The position numbers and the translations under genes were made by a program. Under the pieces are notes generated by a model that saw nothing but the letters and a program-made list of their open reading frames with translations, ran no database searches and was not told the DNA's origin. From positions 620,001 through 684,000 of the forward strand of contig NZ_RCVT01000001.1 of the NCBI RefSeq assembly GCF_016107325.1: DNA of 64,000 nt, written 5' to 3'. Source of the DNA: Sphingomonas sp. MA1305 (GTDB taxonomy: Bacteria; Pseudomonadota; Alphaproteobacteria; Sphingomonadales; Sphingomonadaceae). This document shows positions 34,389 to 42,834 of the stretch, in pieces (positions within the stretch are counted from its first letter, which is position 1; every line of letters starts with the position of its first letter).

Positions 34389-35100
34389 CGGCCGCGAACA
34401 TATAGCCTTCGTTGCGGATGGTGCGGATCAGCTCGTCGCCGCCCTGTCCGTCGCGGCGCGCCAGCTTGCGGCGCAGGCGGCTGATCTGCACGTCGATCGC
34501 GCGGTCGAAATGCTCGGCGGTCGGCCCGCGCGCATGATCCAGGATGAAATCGCGGCTCAGCACCCGGCGGGGATGGTCGACCAGCGTCATCAGCAGCCGG
34601 AACTCGCCGTCGGACAGGTTGATCAGCACGTCGTCCGGATCGAACAGCTGACGCCCGGCCGCATCGAGCCGCCAGCCGGCGAAGCGCTGATAGGGGCGGG
34701 CGGGGAGGCGGGTGCGCGGCTCACCGCGTGCTTCGTTGCGGCGCAGCACGGACCGGATGCGCGCCAGCAGCTCGCGCGGGTTAGCCGGCTTGGCGATGTA
34801 ATCGTCGGCGCCCATCTCCAGCCCGACGATCCGGTCGACCTCCTCGCCGATCACCGACAGGATGATCACCGGCGGCGCCGTCGCCCGGTCCAGCGAGCGC
34901 AGGATCGTCAGGCCGTCCTCGCCGGGCATCATCACGTCGAGCACGATCAGCGCATAATCGCTGCGCGCCAGCGCGGCGCGCATCGTCGGGCCGTCCTCCG
35001 CCGTGTCGACGCGATAGCCGTGCTGGGCCAGGAAGGCGGCGGTCAGCTCGCGGATACCGGGATCGTCGTCGACGATGAGAAGGCGCGTTTCCAGGTCCAT
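34372..35100 (-). CDS. OmpR-family response regulator
   Basis: A 242-residue regulator. The receiver domain has the acidic pocket VDDD (9-13), phosphoacceptor Asp55 (LIVLDVMMPGEDG) and Lys104 (YIAKPANPRELL). The C-terminal winged helix contains LSDGEFRLLMTLVDHPRRVLSRDFILDHARG and VDVQISRLRRKL-like recognition sequence (IDVQISRLRRKL), ending RTIRNEGYMFAADVEVR. MDLETRLLIVDDD at 35100 is chosen as start; longer in-frame starts add residues unlike the family. It is the first gene of the two-component operon. Confidence 0.92.
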   Translation of the reverse strand: MDLETRLLIVDDDPGIRELTAAFLAQHGYRVDTAEDGPTMRAALARSDYALIVLDVMMPGEDGLTILRSLDRATAPPVIILSVIGEEVDRIVGLEMGADDYIAKPANPRELLARIRSVLRRNEARGEPRTRLPARPYQRFAGWRLDAAGRQLFDPDDVLINLSDGEFRLLMTLVDHPRRVLSRDFILDHARGPTAEHFDRAIDVQISRLRRKLARRDGQGGDELIRTIRNEGYMFAADVEVR

Positions 35101-35370
35101 GATATCCGCTGTCAGGGGGGCGGCGATCGGTCGGGCGATGTTCTGCATGGCGTCCGCCACTCGAGCCCAGACGTATCCGCCCGGTTGCAAGGCTGCAACA
35201 TGGCGCGAAACATCGCGGGCTGTGGTCGCCATGCCACAGTCGGGCGGGGCGGAACCGCGCTGCGGCGCACGGGTTGCCAGCTCGACGAGTCGCTGCTAGG
35301 GAGGCCGTTCACACGGCGCGGACCCCGGTTCGCGGCCGCGTTACCTATTTGATTGGAGTGAATCGGTTTT

Positions 35371-35577
35371 ATGCAGATCGTCGTCCGCGACAACAATGTC
35401 GACCAGGCTCTTCGCGCACTCAAGAAGAAGCTGCAGCGCGAGGGCGTGTATCGCGAGATGAAGCTGCGCCGTCATTACGAGAAGCCGTCGGAAAAGCGCG
35501 CGCGCGAGCGTGCCGCCGCCGTGCGCCGCGCCCGCAAGCTCGAGCGCAAGCGCGCCGAGCGTGACGGTGCCCGGTAA
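35371..35577 (+). CDS. rpsU: 30S ribosomal protein S21
   Basis: Small basic subunit protein of 68 residues ([20 protein letters not shown]...), matching S21 throughout, with the typical [16 protein letters not shown] segment and a basic tail. GGAG lies upstream of the ATG. A monocistronic unit read away from the two-component pair. Confidence 0.97.
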   Translation: MQIVVRDNNVDQALRALKKKLQREGVYREMKLRRHYEKPSEKRARERAAAVRRARKLERKRAERDGAR

Positions 35578-35593
35578 GCAGGTATTGTGATAC

Positions 35594-35620
35594 CCGGCGT
35601 CGCCCTTGCGGTGACGCCGG
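35594..35620 (+). terminator. Hairpin after rpsU
   Basis: CCGGCGTCGCC, loop CTTGC, GGTGACGCCGG, located 16 bases after the rpsU stop. No clear U-run follows, so it may be a rho-assisted or processing stem. Confidence 0.45.
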
Positions 35621-35686
35621 TGCGTGAACTTTGCGAACTTCTCCGGTGACGGCCGGCCCGGCACCACAGCTCCAGGTGCCTTAGCC

Positions 35687-36259
35687 ATGTCGACCGTCAC
35701 CGCCGTTCCGCTGCGCCCCGTCAAGCGCAGCTATCTCGTCTATCTCTGGGTCGGCATCGCGCTGGCGGTCATCGCCGCCTTTCTGCTCGCGCGCCAGGGC
35801 GACGACTTCCTGACCCGCAATGCGCGCCGCTCGAACGTGGTCACCACCGCCTCGGGCCTGCAATATCAGGTGCTCGATCCGGGCAAGCCGGGTGCGGCCA
35901 AGCCGACCGACACCGACGTCGCGCTGATCAATTATGAAGGCCGCCTGCTCGACGGCACCGTCTTCGACAAGTCGCGCCAGCCGACGCCGATGCCCGTCGC
36001 CGGCGTCGTCCCCGGCTTCTCCGAAGCGATGAAGTTGATGCCCAAGGGGTCGAAGTACCGCGTCTGGATCAAGCCGTCGCTTGGCTATGGCGATACGGCG
36101 CAGGGCCCGATCCCGGCCAATTCGACCTTGGTCTTCGACATCGACATGATCGAGTTCCTGCCCGCCGACGTCGTCCGCCAGATCCAGATGCAGCAGCAGA
36201 TGGGCGGTCGCCCGCAGCTGCCGCAGGGTGCGGAGGTCGCGCCGCCCGCCGGTCGCTGA
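35687..36259 (+). CDS. FKBP-type peptidyl-prolyl cis-trans isomerase, membrane-anchored
   Basis: A 190-residue protein. An N-terminal membrane anchor (YLVYLWVGIALAVIAAFLLA, about 15-35) precedes an FKBP domain with TASGLQYQVLDPG, VALINYEGRLLDGTVFDKS, VVPGFSEAMKLMPKGSKYRVWIKP, LGYG and IPANSTLVFDIDMIEF. It should help fold exported proteins in the periplasm. The start at 35687 (MSTVTAVPLRP) is chosen over an in-frame ATG at 35624. It has a strong terminator shared with galU. Confidence 0.9.
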   Translation: MSTVTAVPLRPVKRSYLVYLWVGIALAVIAAFLLARQGDDFLTRNARRSNVVTTASGLQYQVLDPGKPGAAKPTDTDVALINYEGRLLDGTVFDKSRQPTPMPVAGVVPGFSEAMKLMPKGSKYRVWIKPSLGYGDTAQGPIPANSTLVFDIDMIEFLPADVVRQIQMQQQMGGRPQLPQGAEVAPPAGR

Positions 36260-36278
36260 TCGCCGCCGCCGCACATCG

Positions 36279-36317
36279 AAACGGCCGGGCTTCCCGCGAT
36301 GGAAGCCCGGCCGTTTT
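36279..36317. terminator. Bidirectional terminator between the FKBP gene and galU
   Basis: AACGGCCGGGCTTCC, loop CGCGAT, GGAAGCCCGGCCGTT is a perfect inverted repeat with A-run on the left and T-run on the right. It therefore ends transcription of both convergent genes. Confidence 0.92.
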
Positions 36318-36340
36318 GCATCTGGCGGCAGTCGTCCGCC

Positions 36341-37201
36341 TCAGCCGAGCAACTGCTTGGCAAAGCTGCGCACCGCCGGCCCGATGTCCTCGCGCGCCAG
36401 GCCCAGCGCCAGGTTCGCGGTCAGCCAGCCCGCCTTGTCGCCGCAATCGTAGCGCTGCCCGTCGAAGGTGAAGCCGTGGAACGGCTGGCGTCCGATCAGC
36501 TTGGCCATCGCATCGGTCAGCTGGATCTCGCCGCCCGCACCGGGCTCCTGCGCGTCGAGGATCTGCATCACCTCCGGCTGCAGGATGTAGCGGCCCGGGA
36601 TCATCAGGTTCGACGGCGCCTTGCCCTTGGGCTTCTCGACCAGCGCGGTGACTTCGGTCAGGCGGCCGTCCTGCTTGCCGGGCGAGATGATGCCGTATTT
36701 GTCGGTCTCGCTGTCAGGCACTTCGAGCGCACCGATGACGTTGCCGCCGACCGTGTCATAGGCTTCCACCATCTGCTTCATGAAGCCGCCGACCATCAGC
36801 TCGTCGGGCAGCAGCACCGCGAACGGTTCGTCGCCGACGATCTCGCGTGCGCACCATACCGCATGGCCAAGGCCCAGCGGCTCCTGCTGGCGGACGTAGA
36901 CGGGCGAGCCCGGCTTCTGGCGCACGCCCTCGATCGCGGCGAGCGACTTGCCGCGCGCCTTCATCGTGGCCTCGAGCTCGTAGGAGACGTCGAAATGATC
37001 TTCCAGCGCGCTCTTGCCGCGACCGGTGACGAAGATGATCTGCTCGATCCCCGCCTCCAAGGCTTCCTCCACCGCATATTGGATCAGCGGCTTGTCGACG
37101 ACGGTCAGCATCTCCTTGGGCATGGCCTTGGTGGCCGGGAGAAACCGGGTGCCGAGACCGGCCACCGGCAGAACCGCCTTGCGTACGCGCTTGATCGTCA
37201 T
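36341..37201 (-). CDS. galU: UTP-glucose-1-phosphate uridylyltransferase
   Basis: Makes UDP-glucose for polysaccharide and glycolipid synthesis. The 286-residue protein has the nucleotidyltransferase signature AVLPVAGLGTRFLPATKAMPKEML, VVDKPLIQYAVEEA, EPLGLGHAVWCA and VEKPKGKAPSN. An ATG at 37207 abuts its AGGA, so the ATG at 37201 with six-base spacing is preferred. It is divergent from wecB across about 100 bases, consistent with a polysaccharide precursor locus. Confidence 0.95.
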   Translation of the reverse strand: MTIKRVRKAVLPVAGLGTRFLPATKAMPKEMLTVVDKPLIQYAVEEALEAGIEQIIFVTGRGKSALEDHFDVSYELEATMKARGKSLAAIEGVRQKPGSPVYVRQQEPLGLGHAVWCAREIVGDEPFAVLLPDELMVGGFMKQMVEAYDTVGGNVIGALEVPDSETDKYGIISPGKQDGRLTEVTALVEKPKGKAPSNLMIPGRYILQPEVMQILDAQEPGAGGEIQLTDAMAKLIGRQPFHGFTFDGQRYDCGDKAGWLTANLALGLAREDIGPAVRSFAKQLLG

Positions 37202-37302
37202 CGTCATTCCTGGATTGGCAAAGGTGCCTGCACCTAGGATGTCCGGGCCAGCGCCGCAACGCGCTTAGTCGGACGTTAAGTCGCAACCGTTACGCATGGG
37301 CC

Positions 37303-38439
37303 ATGGCCAGTCCGCCGCATCCCAAAGTCCTCGTCATCTTCGGCACCCGGCCGGAGGCGATCAAATTGTTTCCCGTGGTCCGCGCTCTGCGCCAAGACCC
37401 GCGGCTCCACACGGTCACCTGTGTCACTGCCCAACATCGCGGCCTGCTCGACCAGGTGCTCGCCATCGCCGGGCTGACCCCCGATATCGACCTCGACCTG
37501 ATGGAAGCGGGGCAGACGCTGGACCGGTTGACCGCGCGCCTGCTGATCGGCCTCGGCGAGGTGATGGATGCCGAGCGGCCCGACCGGGTCGTTGTGCAGG
37601 GCGATACCGCGACGGCGATGGTCGGCGCGCTGGCGGCCTATTATCGCAAGATCCCGGTCGCGCATGTCGAGGCGGGGCTGCGCTCGGGCGACATCTACCA
37701 TCCCTGGCCCGAAGAGGTGAACCGCCGCATCGTCGCACCGATCGCCGATCTGCATTTTGCCCCGACCGAGACCGCAGCGGCGGCCCTTGCGCGGGAGGCC
37801 GTCACCACCGGCGTCCGCGTCACCGGCAATACCGTCATCGATGCCCTGCACTGGACGCGCGAGCGGATCGCCGCCGCACCTGCGCTCGCCGCGGATCTGG
37901 AGGCCGTCGCGGCCCGGTTCGCCGGCAAGCGACTGATCCTGGTCACGACGCATCGACGCGAGAATTTCGGTGACGGCATGGCTGCGATCGCCCGCGCCAT
38001 CGCCCGCATCGCCGACCGCGACGACACGGCTGTGCTGTTCCCGATGCATCCCAATCCCAACGTCGTCGGCGTGATGGATGCGGCGCTCGGCGCCCGCGAC
38101 AATGTCGCTCGCATCGCGCCGCTGGATTATCCGCATTTCATCCGTGCCCTGGAACTGAGTGATATCGTGCTGACGGACTCGGGCGGTGTGCAGGAGGAGG
38201 CGCCGGCGTTGGGCAAGCCGGTGCTGGTGATGCGCGACACGACCGAGCGGCCGGAGGGCGTCGCCGCCGGTACCGCGCGGCTGGTCGGCACCAACGAAGA
38301 TCGCATCGTTTCCGAAGTCTTCACGCTTCTGGACGACAAGGGCGCCTATTCCGCCATGGCTCGCGCGCACAATCCCTATGGTGACGGCCGGGCCAGCATT
38401 AGGATCGCGGGGATCATCGCCGATGCTTTCGGACTCTGA
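37303..38439 (+). CDS. wecB: UDP-N-acetylglucosamine 2-epimerase (non-hydrolysing)
   Basis: Converts UDP-GlcNAc to UDP-ManNAc. The 378-residue protein has FGTRPEAIKLFPVV, VVQGDTATAM, HVEAGLRSGDIYHPWPEEVNRR, VTTHRRENFG and SDIVLTDSGGVQEEAPALGKPVLVMRDTTERPEG, all family hallmarks. It overlaps the next gene (wecC) by 17 bases. Both together supply UDP-N-acetylmannosaminuronate. Confidence 0.94.
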   Translation: MASPPHPKVLVIFGTRPEAIKLFPVVRALRQDPRLHTVTCVTAQHRGLLDQVLAIAGLTPDIDLDLMEAGQTLDRLTARLLIGLGEVMDAERPDRVVVQGDTATAMVGALAAYYRKIPVAHVEAGLRSGDIYHPWPEEVNRRIVAPIADLHFAPTETAAAALAREAVTTGVRVTGNTVIDALHWTRERIAAAPALAADLEAVAARFAGKRLILVTTHRRENFGDGMAAIARAIARIADRDDTAVLFPMHPNPNVVGVMDAALGARDNVARIAPLDYPHFIRALELSDIVLTDSGGVQEEAPALGKPVLVMRDTTERPEGVAAGTARLVGTNEDRIVSEVFTLLDDKGAYSAMARAHNPYGDGRASIRIAGIIADAFGL

Positions 38440-39721
38440 ACTCAAGGTCGTCGTTCTCGGTCTCGGCTATATCGGCCTGCCGACCGCCGCGGTGATCGCG
38501 CGCAGCGGCGCGCGGGTGCTCGGCATCGATGTTTCGGAAACCGTTGTCGAGACCGTCAATTCCGGCCGCGTCCATATCGAGGAGGTCGACCTCGACGGCT
38601 TGGTCTCCGGCGTGGTCGCACGCGGCACGCTGCGCGCCGCCACGACGATCGAGCCGGCCGATGTCTTCGTCATCGCCGTGCCGACGCCGTTCGGCGAGGA
38701 TCATGCCCCCAATATCGGCTATGTGCTGCAAGCCGCGACGACGATCGCGGCCGTGCTGAAGGCGGGCGACACGATCATCCTCGAATCGACCTCCCCGGTC
38801 GGTACGACGGAGGAGGTGCGGGACCTCCTCGCCAAGCTGCGTCCCGACCTGCGCGTGCCGGGCCGGACGGGCGAGGCGGCGGACGTCGCCATCGCTTATT
38901 GCCCGGAGCGCGTGCTGCCCGGCCGCATCCTCGTCGAACTTATCGACAATGATCGCGTCATCGGCGGCATCACGCCGCGCTGCGCCCGCAAGGCGCTTGC
39001 CTTCTACCGCCGGTTCGTCCGGGGCGCCTGCGTCACCACCACCGCGCGTGCGGCGGAAATGACCAAGCTGACCGAGAATGCCTTCCGCGACGTCAACATC
39101 GCCTTCGCCAACGAACTCAGTCTCGTCGCCGACACGATGGGTGTCGACATATGGGAGGTGATCCGCTTGGCCAACCGCCATCCACGGGTCAACATCCTGC
39201 AGCCGGGGCCAGGCGTCGGCGGTCACTGCATTGCGGTCGACCCGTGGTTCCTGGTTCACGCCGATCCCCAGAACACGCCGCTGATCCGGACGGCGCGCAT
39301 GGTCAACGACGGCAAGACCGACCACGTCATCGCCGCCGCGGCTGCGCTGATCGAAGCGCGACCGGGTGTGCCGTTCGCCTGTCTCGGTCTCGCGTTCAAA
39401 GCCAACATCGACGATTTCCGTGAAAGTCCTGCGCTCAAGGTGGCACAGGCACTGGCCGAACGGTTCGGCGAGCGGATGCGGGTGGTGGAACCCTATGCCC
39501 CAACGCTGCCACCCGTACTGGCGACCACGGGCGCGCGGCTGATCGACATCGATACCGCGATCGAACAATGCCCGATCATGATCGTGCTGGTCGACCACGA
39601 CATGTTCCGCTCGGTGCCGCTGGAGGAGCGGCGTGACAAGGCCGTGCTGGATACGCGCGGCATCTGGCCGGACCAGCCGCGTTCCGTTGCCGCGGGAATG
39701 CCGCTGCGCCTCGCCGGTTGA
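38423..39721 (+). CDS. wecC: UDP-N-acetyl-D-mannosamine dehydrogenase
   Basis: Oxidises UDP-ManNAc to UDP-ManNAcA. The 432-residue protein has the Rossmann motif VVVLGLGYIGLPTAAVIA, STSPVGTTEEV, YCPERVLPGRI, and the catalytic Cys in GPGVGGHCIAVDPWFLV. The C-terminal UDP-binding part contains GLAFKANIDDFRESPA. The start at 38423 is inside the end of wecB, giving translational coupling. No glycosyltransferase or polymerase genes accompany the pair here. Confidence 0.93.
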   Translation: MLSDSELKVVVLGLGYIGLPTAAVIARSGARVLGIDVSETVVETVNSGRVHIEEVDLDGLVSGVVARGTLRAATTIEPADVFVIAVPTPFGEDHAPNIGYVLQAATTIAAVLKAGDTIILESTSPVGTTEEVRDLLAKLRPDLRVPGRTGEAADVAIAYCPERVLPGRILVELIDNDRVIGGITPRCARKALAFYRRFVRGACVTTTARAAEMTKLTENAFRDVNIAFANELSLVADTMGVDIWEVIRLANRHPRVNILQPGPGVGGHCIAVDPWFLVHADPQNTPLIRTARMVNDGKTDHVIAAAAALIEARPGVPFACLGLAFKANIDDFRESPALKVAQALAERFGERMRVVEPYAPTLPPVLATTGARLIDIDTAIEQCPIMIVLVDHDMFRSVPLEERRDKAVLDTRGIWPDQPRSVAAGMPLRLAG

Positions 39722-39806
39722 CCTCCGCTTCACGCCGAGTTCAGGCGGTTGCGGCAAGGCGCGGCTGGACCTATCACCCCCAGCTCGCTGCCACCCGACC
39801 GGACCC

Positions 39807-40568
39807 ATGCTAGCCAATTTGCTGAAAAGCCGCCGAACCCGCACCCAGCCGACGGGATCGATCCCGCCGGGACAGCGTGTCTATGCGATCGGCGACATCC
39901 ACGGCTGCGACGCGTTGCTCGAACGATTGCTCGCCGCCATCGCCGCCGATGACGAGGCGCGGGGGCCGGCGCGCACGACGCTGGTCTTCCTCGGCGACCT
40001 GATCGATCGAGGGCCGGCGTCGGCGGCCGTCGTCGAACGGCTCCGCCAGCTCGCCGCGGTGCGGCCCGACACCCGCTTTCTGCTCGGCAACCATGAAGAA
40101 ATGTTCCTCGGCGCGCTTGACGGCGAGCCCAAGGCGCTGCGCCTCTTCTGTCGCGTCGGCGGCCGCGAGACCGCGATCAGCTACGGTATCGACGCCGAGG
40201 CGTACGACCGGATGGATTACGAGGAGTTCTCGACGGCGCTGCAGCGGCAGGTGCCCGCCGAGCACCGTGCCTTCCTTGCCACTTTCGAGGATCTGATCGT
40301 GATCGGCGATTATGTCTTCGTGCATGCCGGCGTGCGTCCCGGCGTCGCGCTGGATGCCCAACGCAGCGGCGACCTGCGGTGGATTCGCGATCCCTTTCTG
40401 GATCATGGGCGCCCGCTCGAGAAGATCGTCGTCCACGGTCATACGATCAGCGACGAACTCGACGTTCAGCCGCATCGCATCGGCGTCGATACCGGCGCCT
40501 ATTCGACCGGGCGGCTAACCGCGCTCGGGCTGGAGGGCGAAGCGAGCTGGACCGTGCAGGTTGCGTGA
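39807..40568 (+). CDS. PPP-family serine/threonine protein phosphatase
   Basis: A 253-residue metallophosphatase with GDIHGCDALLERLL, FLGDLIDRGPAS, LLGNHEEMFL, YVFVHAGVRPG and VVHGHTISDEL, the five PPP motifs (GDxHG, GDxxDRG, GNHE, two His). ATG at 39807 has only a weak ribosome site. It follows wecC by 85 bases in the same direction. A link between protein dephosphorylation and polysaccharide synthesis is speculative. Confidence 0.85.
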   Translation: MLANLLKSRRTRTQPTGSIPPGQRVYAIGDIHGCDALLERLLAAIAADDEARGPARTTLVFLGDLIDRGPASAAVVERLRQLAAVRPDTRFLLGNHEEMFLGALDGEPKALRLFCRVGGRETAISYGIDAEAYDRMDYEEFSTALQRQVPAEHRAFLATFEDLIVIGDYVFVHAGVRPGVALDAQRSGDLRWIRDPFLDHGRPLEKIVVHGHTISDELDVQPHRIGVDTGAYSTGRLTALGLEGEASWTVQVA

Positions 40569-40743
40569 TCGGCGCGCCAACACCTCTTCCCTAATTCCCT
40601 TATCCGCGTTAATACATTTTTTGCGGTTTGTGTTGCACTGCCGCAACTGCTTGGAACCGATTGAGGAACCGGGTTTTAGTCGGGTTGCCGTGCTTACCTA
40701 ACTGTGGCAGGGCATGTCCGACGAGCACAAGAGGGAGTTCATC

Positions 40744-40989
40744 ATGCGTCTTGGGAAGTATCTCATGGCTGCGGCTGCCGCCACGATGGCGGTCGCTCCG
40801 GCCGTTGCGGCTCCGGTCAATCCGGCCGCCAGCCTGTCGGTTTCGAAGTCGGTTCGCACCGGCTCGGCCTCGGCGAAGAAGAATGAGCTCGCCGGTGGTG
40901 GCGTGATCATCGCGATCCTGGCGGCGGCTGCGGTCGTTGCGGGCATCGTCGTTGTCGCCGACAGCGATGATTCGCCGTCCAGCAACTAA
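40744..40989 (+). CDS. Small exported protein with C-terminal hydrophobic segment
   Basis: An 81-residue protein starting MRLGKYLMAAAAATMAVAPAVAA, a Sec signal peptide cut near residue 23. A short polar segment (SLSVSKSVRTGSASAKKNE) and one hydrophobic stretch (GGGVIIAILAAAAVVAGIVVV) follow, ending in the acidic tail ADSDDSPSSN. GAGGGAG at six bases supports the start over an in-frame ATG at 40714. It is monocistronic with a strong terminator, which suggests high expression. No family recognised. Confidence 0.75.
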   Translation: MRLGKYLMAAAAATMAVAPAVAAPVNPAASLSVSKSVRTGSASAKKNELAGGGVIIAILAAAAVVAGIVVVADSDDSPSSN

Positions 40990-41012
40990 GCTGACGGATA
41001 GCATCTGCTAGG

Positions 41013-41043
41013 AAATAGCGGCCTTCGGGCCGCTATTTTTTTG
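41013..41043 (+). terminator. Intrinsic terminator of the small exported protein gene
   Basis: AAATAGCGGCC, TTCG tetraloop, GGCCGCTATTT followed by TTTT. A textbook hairpin 23 bases after the stop. Confidence 0.93.
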
Positions 41044-41171
41044 TCCTGAGACGATCGCCGCTGCGACTGCCCCGACCCGGCCGATGTAATCGCATGGCGA
41101 GGCGAATTTGGGCCAGTATGCTTGATCGGGCGTGGTCCGGGCTGCACCGGGATGCCAGAGCGAAATGCGGT

Positions 41172-41945
41172 CTAACGGGCGCGCCCGCTGCATGCCGAAC
41201 AGCCTGGATCCTTGGGCAGGCGGAGGGTGCGGCTGCGCAGCGCCAGTGCGTCGAACATCAGCAACTGACCGGCACTGTCCTCCCCGAACGGCGTGATCGC
41301 GCGCATTACCTCGAGCGCGGCAAGACTGCCCATCACCCCCGCCATCGGCCCCAGCACGCCATCCTCGGCGCAGCTAACGCCATCCCGATCGGGAGCGTCG
41401 CCGACGAAGCAGCGGTAGCACGGCTTGTCCGGCTCCCAGCCGCGATAGGTGGCGAGTTGACCGTCGAATTGTCCGACCGCTGCGGAAACGAGCGGAATTT
41501 GCGCCGCCAGACAGGCGTCGGCGACGAGCAGCCGCGTCGCGAAATTGTCACAGCCGTCGAGCACCACGTCCGCATCGGCGATCAGCCGCGTAACCGATCC
41601 GGCATCGGCGCGTGATGTGATCGCGATGGCGACGATGCCGGGGTTGAGCCGCTGTGCCGCTTCGGCGGCGGCTTGTGCCTTGGCCGCACCGATATCCGCG
41701 GTAGCGTAGATCGTCTGGCGCTGCAGATTGGTAAGGTCGACCCGATCATCGTCAACGATGGTCAGTCGTCCGATCCCCGCTGCGGCGAGATATTGAACCG
41801 CTGGCGAGCCGATGCCGCCGGCCCCGATCACCACGACGTGCGCGGTGCGCAGCCGCATCTGCCCGACGCCGCCAACCTCCTTGAGGATGATGTGCCGAGC
41901 GTAGCGCGACAGGTCGTCGTCGGAAAGCGTCTCGACCCCGGTCAT
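41172..41945 (-). CDS. MoeB/ThiF-family adenylyltransferase
   Basis: An E1-like enzyme that adenylates the C-terminus of a sulfur-carrier protein (MoaD or ThiS). The 257-residue protein has the ATP site VVVIGAGGIGSPAVQYLAAAGIGRLTIVDDD (seen in pieces), RVDLTNLQRQ, DGCDNFATR and two zinc pairs (CYRC, CSAC). It lacks a rhodanese domain. MoeB versus ThiF cannot be separated by sequence alone, and neither MoaD nor ThiS is encoded nearby. Its ATG overlaps the stop of the preceding small gene by 4 bases. Confidence 0.88.
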   Translation of the reverse strand: MTGVETLSDDDLSRYARHIILKEVGGVGQMRLRTAHVVVIGAGGIGSPAVQYLAAAGIGRLTIVDDDRVDLTNLQRQTIYATADIGAAKAQAAAEAAQRLNPGIVAIAITSRADAGSVTRLIADADVVLDGCDNFATRLLVADACLAAQIPLVSAAVGQFDGQLATYRGWEPDKPCYRCFVGDAPDRDGVSCAEDGVLGPMAGVMGSLAALEVMRAITPFGEDSAGQLLMFDALALRSRTLRLPKDPGCSACSGRAR

Positions 41946-42346
41946 TGCGTCCAGGCGAAGGTCAGGCTGGTCTTATACCAGCCTTCGGTCTGCAAGGCTC
42001 CAGCTGTGCGATTCGCCCTGGCCATGCTGGAGACGAGCCCGGCGGCATATTGCTCGACCGACGGGCATTGGATGGCACGCGGCACGATACGGCGCGGCTG
42101 GCCAGCGGGCCCGATCAACACCGCCACGTCGACGCGCAGCGTCCAGCTGCCGCCGGATTGCATCGCCGCGCCGCAGTGTCCGGCCAGTACCTCCGACCGG
42201 ACGAAGCCAGACACGTTGCCATCGTCCGATGGATCACCGAGCAACGGCAATGTCCGCAGCGCGCTCCAATCCTGCGGCGGCAGCGGCGGGGGTGGCGGAG
42301 CGGCCGCCGGCGCACCCTGTAGGGCGAAGAGCAAGGCGACGATCAT
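41942..42346 (-). CDS. Small exported protein of unknown function
   Basis: A 134-residue protein with a short hydrophobic start ([17 protein letters not shown]), a proline-rich stretch and a mature part with Cys pairs ([17 protein letters not shown]). The segment [31 protein letters not shown] resembles TonB-C-like repeats in which a residue strand is followed by 'G.P....V', but the match is weak. It is embedded between dut and moeB with 4-base overlaps on both sides, so its expression is coupled to theirs. Confidence 0.68.
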   Translation of the reverse strand: MIVALLFALQGAPAAAPPPPPLPPQDWSALRTLPLLGDPSDDGNVSGFVRSEVLAGHCGAAMQSGGSWTLRVDVAVLIGPAGQPRRIVPRAIQCPSVEQYAAGLVSSMARANRTAGALQTEGWYKTSLTFAWTQ

Positions 42347-42786
42347 CGCCCGGTTGACCCGAAGCCGCTATCGCCTCTGGCGGTGGCGTTCAGTTCCACC
42401 ACCTCCTGCAATGTCGCCCGCAGCACGGGGGCGGGGACGATCTGCGCGATACGGTCGCCCCGTTCGATCGCAAACGGCTCGTGGCCGAGGTTGGCGAGGA
42501 TCACCTTCACCTCCCCGCGATAGTCGCTGTCGATCGTGCCGGGGGTATTGAGGCAGGTGACGCCATGTTTCAGCGCCAGCCCGGATCGCGGCCGCACCTG
42601 CACCTCATAACCTTCGGGTATGGCGATCGCATAGCCGGTGGCGACCGCCGCGCGCGCCCCGGGCGCCAATGTCAGGGATTCGGCGGCGACGACGTCCATC
42701 CCGGCCGCGCCGGCGGTGGCATAGCCGGGTAGCGGCAAGCCCTGGCCATGGGGCAAGCGGGTGATGGCGATCCGGATGCTGCTCAC
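42343..42786 (-). CDS. dut: dUTP diphosphatase
   Basis: Removes dUTP and supplies dUMP for thymidylate synthesis. The 147-residue protein carries all five motifs: [43 protein letters not shown] and the C-terminal [11 protein letters not shown]. It follows coaBC, a frequent bacterial pairing, with about 50 bases between them. Confidence 0.96.
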   Translation of the reverse strand: MSSIRIAITRLPHGQGLPLPGYATAGAAGMDVVAAESLTLAPGARAAVATGYAIAIPEGYEVQVRPRSGLALKHGVTCLNTPGTIDSDYRGEVKVILANLGHEPFAIERGDRIAQIVPAPVLRATLQEVVELNATARGDSGFGSTGR

Positions 42787-42834
42787 TGGACGGAGTGTAG
42801 CGGAGGTTTAAGCGGATGGGAAATCCGACGCGCC

